Assembly: GCF_000214475.1 (NCBI RefSeq) | Contig: NZ_AFII01000002.1 | Location: forward strand, 558,001 to 622,000 | From: Parvimonas sp. oral taxon 110 str. F0139 | Lineage (GTDB): Bacteria > Bacillota > Clostridia > Tissierellales > Peptoniphilaceae | Length of the DNA: 64,000 nucleotides | Direction: 5' to 3' | Shown: in pieces, positions 44,590-53,513 of the stretch | Numbering within the stretch: the stretch's first letter is position 1 | How the letters are laid out: each line of letters opens with the position of its first letter | Notes under the pieces: generated by a model | Told to the model about the DNA's origin: nothing | The model's database searches: none | The model's input: only the letters and a program-made list of their open reading frames with translations | Made by a program: the position numbers and the translations under genes

Positions 44590-45080
44590 GTTTTAACGTT
44601 TAGCTCCTAATCAAAGTTATTTCCTTTATACGTCATCTCGACTGTAGCAGAGCGGAATGGAGAGATCTCATACTTTTGCTTTAGCAAAAGTAGATGTATC
44701 GTAGATACATACAGCAATTTTGTTTTTATTTCTTTCAGAAATACTATTGCTTGCCAGCAAGCAATAGTTGAGATCTTCACAGTCGATTGTACTCAAATCA
44801 AAGATTTGAACAATCTTTGCGTCAGACCTACTTTTATTTACAAGTAAACAAAGTTAGGGCTAGATTGACTCCGTTTCACTCCGCTCAAGATGACGTATTG
44901 GGGGTTTTTCTTTAAAAGTATCGTGACGTTAACTATTTTGTTTTATATACAGTAACTACGTAAAAACTACTTTTGTTTACAAGTAAACAAAGTTAGGGCT
45001 AGATTCGCTTCACTTCACTATGTTCCGTTTCGGTCGAAATGACGTGTTAGGAGTATCTCTTTTTTAAAGTTTGGTAATGT
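44590..45080. repeat. Dispersed inverted-repeat element, copy 4
   Basis: Left part GTTTAGCTCCTAATCAAAGTT...TACGTCATCTCGACTG, right arm AAACAAAGTTAGGGCTAGATT present twice (about 44847 and 44983). No gene in 44475-45126. Confidence 0.75.
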
Positions 45081-45126
45081 GAATTATTTATTTTTATCCA
45101 ATACTATGTTGTGAATTTTTCACAAT

Positions 45127-45153
45127 AAAAAAGAGATAATTTTCATTATCTCT
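45127..45153 (-). terminator. Terminator of the Crp/Fnr gene
   Basis: AGAGATAAT/ATTATCTCT stem with loop of four and T run on the minus strand, 37 bases after the stop. Confidence 0.85.
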
Positions 45154-45189
45154 GTACTATAATATCTTTTAAATAATCTACATCTTTTA

Positions 45190-45836
45190 TTAGTATTTTT
45201 TCGTTTCAATCAGTTCTATAACTCCCTTTGCATTTAGTTCTGCAAGTTTACGAGTTACGGTTTCTCTTGTAAGTCCTGCGAATGAGCCCATATTTTCACG
45301 ACTTATATTTAATTCCAACATTATTCCGTCTATTTTTTTTACTCCAAAGTTTCTAGCTAAACTTAAAAGAAGTGATGCTACTTTTACATCTGCGCTGTTT
45401 TCTATAAGTCTTGTTACTAAGTCTTCTGCATGACGGATTCTTAAAAAGGATTCTTCTAAAATCTTTATTGTAACTTTTGGATATTTATTTATAATCTTGT
45501 CAAAGTTTTCTTTAGAAAGAGAGATTACATAAGTATCTTCAATAGCTTGTCCATAGTAGATATAACCAGTCTTTTTGATAAGATTAAGTCCACCTATAAA
45601 ATCATCTTTTTGATAGATATATAGCATTTGTTCAATTCCAGAGCTACTTATGGTAAAGACTTTTATTTTACCACTTACAATTATATACATGGTATTGGCT
45701 TTATCTCCAGGTTTAAATAAAAATGTATTTTTTTGTATCTCATTATATTTAATTCATCTTTAAAAGTATCAATCTCTTCAGTTGATAAATCAGAAAAAAT
45801 TAGCAAATTTTGTAAATTAATATCCTTGTTTTTCAT
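45190..45836 (-). pseudogene. Crp/Fnr-family transcription regulator, frameshifted
   Basis: Start at 45836 (AAGGAGGTTTAA) encodes MKNKDINLQNLLIFSDLSTEEIDTF..., then loses frame after RYKK; the shifted frame continues with TFLFKPGDKANTMYIIVSGKIKVF, a cyclic-nucleotide-binding fold, and a C-terminal helix-turn-helix (NISRENMGSFAGLTRETVTRKLAEL). A base is missing in the T7 run at 45728-45734. Corrected length 215 residues, standard for the family. It has no Cys pattern for an Fnr cluster. Being next to modA it might act on the modA operator, but that is inference. Confidence 0.85.
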
Positions 45837-45866
45837 TTAAACCTCCTTGACTATTTTGTAATTTTA

Positions 45867-45895
45867 ATTCTAACATTTATTATAAATAAAATCAA
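45867..45895 (-). promoter_or_regulatory. Promoter of the Crp/Fnr gene
   Basis: TTGATT (45890-45895), 17-bp spacer, TAGAAT (45867-45872). Confidence 0.78.
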
Positions 45896-45984
45896 CATAT
45901 TCATATTTTTTCGCTTGATGAGAAAATAATTATTTTAATGTTGTATTATTTTAAAGTTCTGAACAAAAAAATTTTAAAAAAGTA

Positions 45985-46013
45985 TTGACAAATATTTTTT
46001 TAGATGATAAAAT
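45985..46013 (+). promoter_or_regulatory. Promoter of the T-box/brnQ transcript
   Basis: TTGACA (45985-45990), 17-bp spacer, TAAAAT (46008-46013). Confidence 0.85.
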
Positions 46014-46029
46014 AATGAAAATAAATTTT

Positions 46030-46278
46030 AAATTTGAAAGAAAGAGTAGAAAATTGAAAGTTTAAGAGAGTTAGTGGTTGGTGTGAACTAATACGGAAAA
46101 TTTTTGAAAATCATCTTTTACAAAGGATTCGTGAAATGAGTAAGGAATCCCGCAGTGGTTTGCGTTACAAAAACCCGACATTGTTAGATGTTTGAGTGTT
46201 TCATTTTTTGAAAAATTAAGGTGGTACCGCGGAAAGTTATTTCGTCCTTTGTTCTATTAGAACAAAGGACTTTTTTTT
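46030..46278 (+). promoter_or_regulatory. T-box riboswitch upstream of brnQ
   Basis: Stem I region with AGAGAGTTAGTGGTTGGTG (about 46063-46081) and GAACTAATACGG, the T-box proper AAGGTGGTACCGCGG at 46218-46232, and the terminator 46244-46270 followed by T8. The specifier bulge probably holds an ATC (Ile) codon within GAAAATCATC near 46107-46116; exact assignment needs folding. Uncharged branched-chain tRNA would bind and allow read-through into brnQ. Confidence 0.93.
46244..46278 (+). terminator. T-box terminator
   Basis: Perfect 12-bp stem GTCCTTTGTTCT/AGAACAAAGGAC, loop ATT-like of three, then eight T. Confidence 0.93.
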
Positions 46279-46353
46279 GAAATAATTTACCACCATTTAT
46301 ATAATGAGATTATTTGAACAAAATGTCCAAGATTAAATTTTAGGAGGTTTTTT

Positions 46354-47700
46354 ATGAAAAACAATTTATCAAGAGAACAATTTTTTAGCGTAGCGATAAT
46401 GCTATTCGGTTTATTTTTCGGAGCAGGAAATTTAATATTCCCTCCACTATTAGGAAAACAAGCAGGTTCTGCAAGTTTTCAAAGTTTATTAGCCTTTGGA
46501 GTAACAGCGGTTGTATTCCCTATCTTGGGTGTAGTTTGTGTTGCAAAGACTAAAGGTCTTTCAAATCTAGCAGGAAAAGTGGATAAATATTTTGCAGTTA
46601 TATTTACTACTATGATATATATGGCAATAGGACCTGGACTTGGAATCCCAAGAGCAGGAAGCCTTCCTTTTGAAATGGCAGTTGCTCCATTTTTACCAGA
46701 AAATGTTTCAGTAAGTGTTTCAAGATTTGTTTACACTTTTGTATTCTTTTTAGTTGCATATTTAGTTTGCTTAAAACCAAGTAAATTAGTAACAAGAATG
46801 GGAAAATTCTTAACCCCTGCCCTTTTACTTCTTATAACTGTAATGTTTGTTGGAGTACTTTTCAACAATCCTAATGCTGTAACAAGTCCTGTTGGAGATT
46901 ACGCGACTTCTTCAACTGTTAAAGGATTTTTAGAAGGATATAATACAATGGATACAATAGCTGCTTTAAATTTCGGCCTTGTAATCTCACTTGCTATAAA
47001 ATCTTTCCAAGTTAACGATGAAGAAAAAGTTATAGGTTATACTGTAAAAGTTGGTTTAGTTGCTGGTTCTTTCCTTTTTGTAATCTATGCAATGCTTGCT
47101 TATATAGGAATGACAACTTCAGGTTTAACTGAAAATGTAAAAAATGGTGCTGAAATATTAACAACAGTTTCACAATATGTATTTGGAAAATTCGGAATAG
47201 TTTTACTTGCAAGTATATTCACTCTAGCTTGTTTAACAACTTGTATAGGTCTTATAACAAGTATAAGTAAATTCTTCGAAACTATGACAAAAGAAAAAGT
47301 GTCTTACCATACTTGGATAGTATTTTGGACTTTCCTTTCTTTCCTAGTTGCAAACTTCGGACTTAACACAATATTAAAAGTTTCTGTTCCAGTTTTAGTT
47401 GCAATCTATCCTGTTTCAATAGTTTTAATACTACTTGGACTTACAGAAAAATATTTTGGATATAATAAATTTACTTATAGATTAGTTTGTTATACAGTAA
47501 CTTTTATAGCTGTTGTAGAATCTTTACAAAGTGTAAATTTAACCTTACCATTAGTAACAAAATTAGTTTCAAGTCTTCCTTTCTACAGCTTAAGTCTTGG
47601 TTGGGTAATCCCAATGGTCTTAACTTGGTTTGTAGGAATGAGTTCAAAACTGCTTGAAAATAGCAAAGCTCCTGCAAGAAGCACAGCTTTTGACGAATAA
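46354..47700 (+). CDS. brnQ: Branched-chain amino acid transporter (LIVCS family)
   Basis: 448 residues, about twelve membrane segments. Sodium- or proton-coupled uptake of Leu/Ile/Val. Family marks: FGAGNLIFPPLLGKQAG near residues 21-37 and GPGLGIPRAGSLPFE. TTAGGAGG precedes ATG. Directly controlled by the T-box upstream. The downstream ABC gene is separated by a hairpin that could end this transcript. Confidence 0.95.
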   Translation: MKNNLSREQFFSVAIMLFGLFFGAGNLIFPPLLGKQAGSASFQSLLAFGVTAVVFPILGVVCVAKTKGLSNLAGKVDKYFAVIFTTMIYMAIGPGLGIPRAGSLPFEMAVAPFLPENVSVSVSRFVYTFVFFLVAYLVCLKPSKLVTRMGKFLTPALLLLITVMFVGVLFNNPNAVTSPVGDYATSSTVKGFLEGYNTMDTIAALNFGLVISLAIKSFQVNDEEKVIGYTVKVGLVAGSFLFVIYAMLAYIGMTTSGLTENVKNGAEILTTVSQYVFGKFGIVLLASIFTLACLTTCIGLITSISKFFETMTKEKVSYHTWIVFWTFLSFLVANFGLNTILKVSVPVLVAIYPVSIVLILLGLTEKYFGYNKFTYRLVCYTVTFIAVVESLQSVNLTLPLVTKLVSSLPFYSLSLGWVIPMVLTWFVGMSSKLLENSKAPARSTAFDE

Positions 47701-47711
47701 TATTGATATTT

Positions 47712-47762
47712 AAACCTCTTTATGCTAAAATAATTAAAAAAGCTTTATAAGGAGGTTTTTTT
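47712..47762 (+). terminator. Terminator overlapping the next gene's ribosome site
   Basis: AAACCTCTTTAT (47712-47723) pairs with ATAAGGAGGTTT (47747-47758), then a T run reaches 47762; the next ATG is at 47763. The same AAGGAGG is the only Shine-Dalgarno of the ABC gene, so folding would both stop transcription and hide the site. Confidence 0.6.
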
Positions 47763-48674
47763 ATGGAAAATATTTTACAAGTAAAGAATCTTACTAAAAT
47801 GTTCGGACAAAATTATGCCGTAAATAACGTTGATATGAATATTCAACGTGGAGATATTTACGGTTTTATCGGAAGAAATGGTGCTGGTAAGACTACTTTA
47901 ATTCGAATTTTATTGGGACTTTGTGAAAAAAACAGTGGTGAAATTGAGCTTTTTGGTTCAAGTAATCTAAACGAAGGAAGAGATAAAACAGGTTGTATTA
48001 TAGAAAATCCTGCATTATTCCCTAAGATGACAGCAAAAGATAATATAATTGCTCAATCTAAGGCTGTAGGAGTTAAACTTAGCAGTTCAGAAATTGACGA
48101 TTTACTTAGTGTTGTAGGACTTGAATCTACAGGCAAGAAAAAAGCTAAAGATTTTTCTCTTGGTATGAAACAAAGACTTTCAATAGCTCTTGCACTTGTA
48201 GGAAATCCTGAATTTTTAGTGCTTGACGAACCTACAAATGGACTTGATCCTGAAGGTATTAGAGATGTTAGAAATTTGATTTTAAGATTAAATAAAGAAA
48301 AGAATATTACTGTTTTAGTTTCAAGCCATATCTTAGGAGAACTTCATAAATTGGCAACAAGATATGGAGTTATAGATAAAGGTAGACTTATTAAAGAATT
48401 TACTGCTAAAGAACTTGATGAAAAAACAGAAGATGGCTTTGAAATAAAAGTTAAAGAAGATGATGTTCAGAGCGCAGAAGATTTCTTAAAAGAAAGTAAT
48501 ATTGATTACTCATTTGATAAAGAAAAATGTAAGTTTACAATTTCCAAAAATGAAAATTCAGATGAAATTCTTAAACAAATAACTGCAAAAGGTGTAATTC
48601 CTACATCTTATGGATTTAAGAATGTTGACTTGGAAGATTATTTTATGGAACTTATAGGAGGTAAACATGAATAG
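47763..48674 (+). CDS. ABC transporter ATP-binding protein (BcrA-like)
   Basis: 303 residues. Walker A GRNGAGKTT, signature FSLGMKQRL, Walker B FLVLDEPTNGLDP, H-loop VSSHILGE; C-terminal about 80 residues are the extension common in BcrA/lantibiotic-immunity type ATPases. Works with the membrane protein encoded by the overlapping next gene (8-base overlap). Substrate unknown; peptide antibiotic resistance is the usual role. Confidence 0.88.
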   Translation: MENILQVKNLTKMFGQNYAVNNVDMNIQRGDIYGFIGRNGAGKTTLIRILLGLCEKNSGEIELFGSSNLNEGRDKTGCIIENPALFPKMTAKDNIIAQSKAVGVKLSSSEIDDLLSVVGLESTGKKKAKDFSLGMKQRLSIALALVGNPEFLVLDEPTNGLDPEGIRDVRNLILRLNKEKNITVLVSSHILGELHKLATRYGVIDKGRLIKEFTAKELDEKTEDGFEIKVKEDDVQSAEDFLKESNIDYSFDKEKCKFTISKNENSDEILKQITAKGVIPTSYGFKNVDLEDYFMELIGGKHE

Positions 48675-49404
48675 AGTTTTAAGTTATGACAGATTTAAAT
48701 TACACAAATCAAAATTTTGGTGGATTTGTATATTAATTTCAATGGCTATTGCTGATTTGACTATATTCACATTTGCGACCGGAGCATCAAAATTGGGAGC
48801 TAAAGTTATTCCTTTTTCCTATTATAGAACAGTAACAAATCCTTCAACATTAATATTCTTGATAATTGTTTGTATGTTTATAGGAACTGATTTTAAAACA
48901 GGAACGATTAAAAATGTTGCATCCAAAGGAATAAAGAGACATGAAATAGTTCTTTCAAAATTAATTTGGAGTTATATATTAGCAATAGTTTTTGTAGCTT
49001 TAACAGTTGCTACAGCTTTAGTTACAATGATTATATTTACAAAAACTTCAATAAAATCTAGTGAAATAATAGAGATTTTAAAATTATCAGGACTTTCAAT
49101 TCTTTCACTTTGGGCATTTAGCTCAATTTATACACTAATTACTTTTATAGTTAAAAGTTCAGGAGCCGCTATTGCAATTTCTATAATTTTAAGTATATTC
49201 TCAACAATAATTATAACTTTAGTTGAACAACTAATTTTAAAATCAAAGAACTTATCAAGACTTTTCCCTAATTTCATAGCAACTATTGCTAGCGGAGCTT
49301 CAACAGCGAAGAGTACCACAATATTTATTATTGCAATGTTTGTATGGATTATAGTTTGTTCAGCTTTAACTATTTTAATTTTTCAAAAACAAGATATAAA
49401 ATAG
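48667..49404 (+). CDS. ABC transporter permease (BcrB/ABC-2 type)
   Basis: 245 residues with six membrane segments; long first extracellular loop and a GTDFKTGTIKNVASKGIKR segment after the second helix, the usual ABC-2 pattern. Partner of the preceding ATPase. Followed by a strong terminator. Confidence 0.85.
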   Translation: MNRVLSYDRFKLHKSKFWWICILISMAIADLTIFTFATGASKLGAKVIPFSYYRTVTNPSTLIFLIIVCMFIGTDFKTGTIKNVASKGIKRHEIVLSKLIWSYILAIVFVALTVATALVTMIIFTKTSIKSSEIIEILKLSGLSILSLWAFSSIYTLITFIVKSSGAAIAISIILSIFSTIIITLVEQLILKSKNLSRLFPNFIATIASGASTAKSTTIFIIAMFVWIIVCSALTILIFQKQDIK

Positions 49405-49434
49405 TATTTATTCTACAATAAGATAATTAATTAT

Positions 49435-49458
49435 GGGAGTCAATAGACTCCCTTTTTT
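49435..49458 (+). terminator. Terminator of the ABC pair
   Basis: GGGAGTC-AATA-GACTCCC followed by six T. Confidence 0.9.
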
Positions 49459-49487
49459 ATGAAAATTACAAAGATAGAGGTGATAAA

Positions 49488-49988
49488 ATGCAAGATATTT
49501 TATGGTTATTTCCAGTTATTTTTATGGTTCATGAAATGGAAGAGATAATAGGACTTCGAATTTGGCTTGAAAAAAATATAGATATTACAAAAAAATACAG
49601 CAGAATTTCAAAAATTTATCAAAATTTAACTACAGAAGCTTTTTCAGTTGCTGTTTTAGAGGAGTATTTGTTATCTATAATCATAACTGCTCTAAGTATT
49701 TATTTTAAAATCTATCTTCTTTGGATTGGAGTATTTATTGCTTTTGCAGTACATCTAGTTATCCATATAATCTCAAGTATTATAATAAGAAGATATATTC
49801 CAGCACTTGCAACTAGTATTCTACTTTTACCTATAAGTATCTTTTTAATAAACAAAGTAATTGTAGAGCTTCATTATTCAACATTTAGTGTAATTATGGC
49901 TTCTTTATTGTGTTTTATAATAATGCTAATTAACTTAATGTTTATTCATAAATTGATGAGAAAAGTAAGTGAAAAATTTAATAATTAA
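49488..49988 (+). CDS. HXXEE-domain membrane protein
   Basis: 166 residues, four to five membrane helices. Near the N-terminus FMVHEMEEIIGLRIWL holds the HxxEE motif that names the family, then VLEEYLLS and AVHLVIHIISS supply further His/Glu, suggesting a metal site in the membrane. Function of the family is unknown. AGAGGTG site. Convergent with the next gene; no clear terminator between them. Confidence 0.75.
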   Translation: MQDILWLFPVIFMVHEMEEIIGLRIWLEKNIDITKKYSRISKIYQNLTTEAFSVAVLEEYLLSIIITALSIYFKIYLLWIGVFIAFAVHLVIHIISSIIIRRYIPALATSILLLPISIFLINKVIVELHYSTFSVIMASLLCFIIMLINLMFIHKLMRKVSEKFNN

Positions 49989-50004
49989 AAAATAATTATC
50001 CTAT

Positions 50005-50508
50005 TTATATTACAATACTCCAGCCATTTCCTAAAATCAAATTTGATATTAGAAAAGCTAGTAAGTTAGAAAATATTACCATTGGAAATAGTATAAGTAT
50101 TATTTCAACAAAGCCAAAAAGAAGGAACCCACCATCTCTATGTCCAAAAAGGAGACTGTATAAATTGTACTTAAAGTAATACAAAGAAGTTTTTCCTTTA
50201 CTATAATCCCCATACTTTTTAAAAAACCATATCCAAGCCATCTCTCTAATATAAACCATAAGTCTATAGGCTGTTGTTGCTGATATGATTATTCCGATAA
50301 CAAATGTGTAGGAAAGAAAGCTGTATTCAAAATACAGACGCATTATTGTTATGTAAATAATTAAAACAATTTCTATTGTAAAAATCCATTTTATATATTT
50401 TCTCATTGTAAATTTATTTTCAGCTGTAGGTTCTTTTGCCAAAAGCATCAAAATAATTACTAAAATAACTAATCCTATTGCTTTTGCGATACCTTCTAGA
50501 ATATACAT
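50005..50508 (-). CDS. Multi-pass membrane protein of unknown function
   Basis: 167 residues with about four hydrophobic segments and a central basic loop (FFKKYGDYSKGKTSLYYFKYN). Not recognised. It starts 32 bases downstream of the last DUF6612-like lipoprotein gene on the same strand, so it is probably co-transcribed with it. Confidence 0.6.
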   Translation of the reverse strand: MYILEGIAKAIGLVILVIILMLLAKEPTAENKFTMRKYIKWIFTIEIVLIIYITIMRLYFEYSFLSYTFVIGIIISATTAYRLMVYIREMAWIWFFKKYGDYSKGKTSLYYFKYNLYSLLFGHRDGGFLLFGFVEIILILFPMVIFSNLLAFLISNLILGNGWSIVI

Positions 50509-50540
50509 TAGAACTAACTCCTTTTTGAATATTTCTTTCT

Positions 50541-51358
50541 TTATCTATTATAAGATAAATCCGCTTCTATGAGTTTTCCATTTTTCGCGTCTTCAGGGAT
50601 TATTATTTCCTTAACTTCGTCTATATCAGAATATTTTACGGTAAATTCTTCGTCTAAAGAAACGGAAATAATTCTTTGACCATCTTTGAAATATGCAAAT
50701 TTAGCTTTTATTTCACATTCTGTTGGTAAAAATGTATTTTTATCAATTATATATCTTACTTCAACTTTTTCAACCAATAATTGCTTTCTTATTTCTTCAG
50801 TTCCTGTTTGAACAGAGTCTAGAATTTCATTAAGGACTTTACTAACAGATGTTTCACTTCCAGAGTAAGTAATTTCATAGTTTGACTCTTTTGCTTCTAC
50901 TTTCATTTTATTTTGAATAGCAGTTAGAAATTCCGTTACTATTTCAAAGTTTGTAAGTTTTCTTTTTCCATTATATCCTTCTCTAAACTTCTCGTTAGTA
51001 GCCCTCTTCCAACTTGTATTTTTAATATCTTCTATATAGATAGTATCATCTGTAATATATAACATGCTCTCAAACTTCTGTCCATCTCTTTCTGCATTAC
51101 GCTCTATTTTTACAATGGACGGATTTGTTGTCATTGATGTATCTAATTGTATAATTGAGTGGACATTTTGATCTGGACTAGTAAAATTTTGTATAGTCTC
51201 TATTTTTGCATTTGCACTTTTTACTGATTTTGTCGCTTCTGCTACTTTCTTAACCAATTCATCATTTTTAGTATTGTCAACCTTAGATGAACAGCCAACT
51301 GCTATAGTAAAAAATAGGCAAATAGAAAAAACAAAAGAATTTTTTTCATTATTTTCAT
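50541..51358 (-). CDS. DUF6612-like lipoprotein, paralogue 1 (start region frameshifted)
   Basis: Mature sequence from AVGCSS onward (SKVDNTKNDELVKKVAEATKSV...) is in one frame, but the natural start (ATG 51358 after GTGGGGG, giving MKIMKKILLFFLFAYF) is in another; adding a base to the A6 run at 51309-51314 joins them. Without it the only start is a GTG at 51371 giving a less typical signal. The mature part follows the family pattern: N-terminal E-x-x-K-V-x-x-A-T-K-S-V-K-S, IYITDDTIYIEDIKNTSWKRAT and a C-terminal IIPEDAKNGK. DUF6612 proteins are exported beta-rich lipoproteins of unknown role. Forms an operon with the membrane protein downstream. Confidence 0.75.
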
Positions 51359-51374
51359 ATAAAACCCCCACTAA

Positions 51375-51403
51375 ATTGTAATATATTTATAATAAAAAGT
51401 AAA
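51375..51403 (-). promoter_or_regulatory. Promoter, lipoprotein paralogue 1
   Basis: TTTACT (51398-51403), 17-bp spacer, TACAAT (51375-51380). Same design before all six paralogues. Confidence 0.78.
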
Positions 51404-51448
51404 TATAAGGAATGAATTGCTATATTTGGAGTATTTAAATTTTGACAT

Positions 51449-51488
51449 ACAAAAACCCCCAAATTCTTTGTTCAGATTTAGGGGTTCA
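51449..51488 (-). terminator. Terminator, lipoprotein paralogue 2
   Basis: Arms AACCCCCAAAT and ATTTAGGGGTT (51454-51464, 51476-51486; one mismatch) with T run on the minus strand. Confidence 0.75.
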
Positions 51489-51493
51489 AATCA

Positions 51494-52405
51494 TTATTTG
51501 GGAACTGAAGGTGCTTCAGGCAAATTTGGATCTGCATTTTTCGCATTAAGAACATTTTCAGGAATTGTTATAGCTTCAACATTATTTACATCTGAATATT
51601 TTGCGGATATTTCTTCAACCATTCCAAGTCCATCAACTTTTTGCCCGTTTTCATAATAATCATAATTAGCTTTAATATAAAATTCTGTTGGTAAAAAAGT
51701 CTTTGCATCTACTATAAATTTAAATTCAAAACCACTAGATTTTACCTGTTTAAGTAATTTTTCTGTACTCCTATCAATATAAATTAAGACCTTTGAAATT
51801 ACATCTCCAAATGAAGAATCATTTCCTGAATAAGTAACTTCATAAGTTGAGCTTTTTTGTACTACTGTTAAATTATCTTTTACAGATGTCAAAAATTCTA
51901 GAGCATTTTTATAGTTTACAAGATCTCTTCTTCCATCACTTAGCTTTCTAATGGCTTCAAATGTAGCTTTTGACCATTCTTTAGTTTGATAATGTTGACT
52001 ATAAATTACACTATCTGTAATATATTGCTCATTATCTGTCTTTTTATTTTCAGAACTTAGACTAGTACGATAAATTTTTATAATAGTTGGATTATCAGAC
52101 ATTGACATATCCATAGTTACAGTAGAAACAAATGTTCCATTATCACCATTTATTGTTTGTTTTTTTTCAACAACAGCCTTTGAACTTTTTACTGTTTTAA
52201 TTGCTTCAGTATATTTTTGAAGAAACTCTGAACTATCTACTTTAGTTCCTTTTTCTTCTTCTTTTTTATTTTCTTCTTTTTTACTATTATCTTTATTTTC
52301 TGTTGTAGTAGTTTTCTTTTTATCCTCTTTAGATGAACAAGCTACCACGACAACAGAAAGTGAACAAATAGCAAGAGCCATTAAAATTCTTTGTACTTTT
52401 TTCAT
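51494..52405 (-). CDS. DUF6612-like lipoprotein, paralogue 2
   Basis: 303 residues, the only one of the six with a completely intact frame and standard ending. Lipoprotein signal MKKVQRILMALAICSLSVVVVAC (Cys about 23), a Lys/Glu/Thr linker (residues 25-55), then the conserved domain: TEAIKTVKSSKAVVEKKQT, QYITDSVIYSQHYQTKEWSKAT, STYEVTYSGNDSS, FKFIVDAKTFLPTEFYIK and VEAITIPENVLNAK. It would sit on the outer face of the membrane. Own promoter and terminator. Confidence 0.8.
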   Translation of the reverse strand: MKKVQRILMALAICSLSVVVVACSSKEDKKKTTTTENKDNSKKEENKKEEEKGTKVDSSEFLQKYTEAIKTVKSSKAVVEKKQTINGDNGTFVSTVTMDMSMSDNPTIIKIYRTSLSSENKKTDNEQYITDSVIYSQHYQTKEWSKATFEAIRKLSDGRRDLVNYKNALEFLTSVKDNLTVVQKSSTYEVTYSGNDSSFGDVISKVLIYIDRSTEKLLKQVKSSGFEFKFIVDAKTFLPTEFYIKANYDYYENGQKVDGLGMVEEISAKYSDVNNVEAITIPENVLNAKNADPNLPEAPSVPK

Positions 52406-52435
52406 ATTAAACCTCCTTAATAAATGTACAACTAT

Positions 52436-52464
52436 ATAGTAATATATTTTTTCATAAAAGTAAA
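52436..52464 (-). promoter_or_regulatory. Promoter, lipoprotein paralogue 2
   Basis: AGTAAA/TTTACT -35 (52459-52464), 17-bp spacer, TACTAT (52436-52441); ACTATATAGT palindrome overlaps the -10. Confidence 0.78.
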
Positions 52465-52483
52465 GCCTTAAACTAATTTAAAA

Positions 52484-52513
52484 AATGCAGATAAAATTCG
52501 ATTTATCTGCATT
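52484..52513 (-). terminator. Terminator, lipoprotein paralogue 3
   Basis: AATGCAGATAAA/TTTATCTGCATT perfect 12-bp stem; A run on the top strand gives T5 on the minus strand. The same GCAGATAAA stem recurs behind paralogues 4 and 5. Confidence 0.85.
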
Positions 52514-52536
52514 AAAATATTTCTGTTTTCTTTCCT

Positions 52537-53387
52537 TTATTTCATTTCTTTTGCATTTTTAACTTCATCTGGTATTTTTAACGACTCAACCTTATTTATA
52601 TCAGAATAGGTAAATTTCGTTTCTGAATCAAATGATACAGAACCTTGTTCTTTTTTAACAGTAGCTTTTATCTTTGTCTCAGATTCTACCGGATAAAATG
52701 TTTTTTTATCAATTACATATTTTACTTCATAATTTTCAAGAGTCATATTTTCAAATGATTTTGCCAAAGTAGGTTGAGTTGAAAGTATGGATTTTGTAAG
52801 TGCTTGTTTAGCTGTTTCGTCCTTTCCTGAATAAGTAACTACATAGTTTGAACCCTCTTCAACTATTGTGAGATTATCTCCTAAAGCTTTGATAAATTCA
52901 GGAATAGCATCTAAATTTCCAACATTCTTTTGTTGCCCAAAAATTTTTTTGAAATTTCCTTCCTTAACTTTATACCATTTTTTATCCAATGATGATAGAA
53001 AATACATTTCTTCTTTAGTAAAATACATACCATATTCACTAGATTTTTGTCCAACTATAGTAGTCTTACCATCTAATTTAACTATAAGTGGTTCTGATGA
53101 AATGGTTGCTTCAATTTCTGAATTACTAGTCGCGCCTTTTCCAAAAATATCACTTGTTACTTTACTTTGAACTTTAACTTTTGAACTCTTTACATTTTTT
53201 GAAGCTTCTAAAACTTTGTTATAAAGTTCTTCAGCTGATATAACATTTTCTTTTTTTGATTATTATTTGAATTATTGTTATTATTGTTGTTATTATTATT
53301 ATTGTTATCTTTTGATGAACATCCTACTGCTACAATAGAAACTGAGCAAATAGCAAGAGCCATCAATATTCTTTGTACTTTTTTCAT
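52537..53387 (-). pseudogene. DUF6612-like lipoprotein, paralogue 3 (frameshifted)
   Basis: Start at 53387 gives signal MKKVQRILMALAICSVSIVAVGC and a run of twelve Asn (AAT/AAC triplets), then the frame breaks; the shifted frame continues ISAEELYNKVLEASKNVKSSKVK... to the conserved MYFTKEEMYFLSSLDKKWYKVK and IPDEVKNAKEMK end. The missing base is in the T7 run at 53251-53257. Corrected length 283 residues. Without correction only fragments of 59 and 163 residues would be made. Confidence 0.82.
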
Positions 53388-53418
53388 ATTATACCTCCTA
53401 AATAAAATGTACAACTAT

Positions 53419-53447
53419 ATTGTAATACATACCTAATAAAAAGTAAA
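53419..53447 (-). promoter_or_regulatory. Promoter, lipoprotein paralogue 3
   Basis: TTTACT (53442-53447), 17-bp spacer, TACAAT (53419-53424). Confidence 0.78.
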
Positions 53448-53472
53448 GTTTTTGATTATTTTTAAGTCAAAA

Positions 53473-53498
53473 AGCAGATAAAATAGAGTTTATCTGCT
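53473..53498 (-). terminator. Terminator, lipoprotein paralogue 4
   Basis: AGCAGATAAA/TTTATCTGCT perfect 10-bp stem, T-rich beyond on the minus strand. Confidence 0.82.
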
Positions 53499-53513
53499 TA
53501 AAATTTTAAAATT

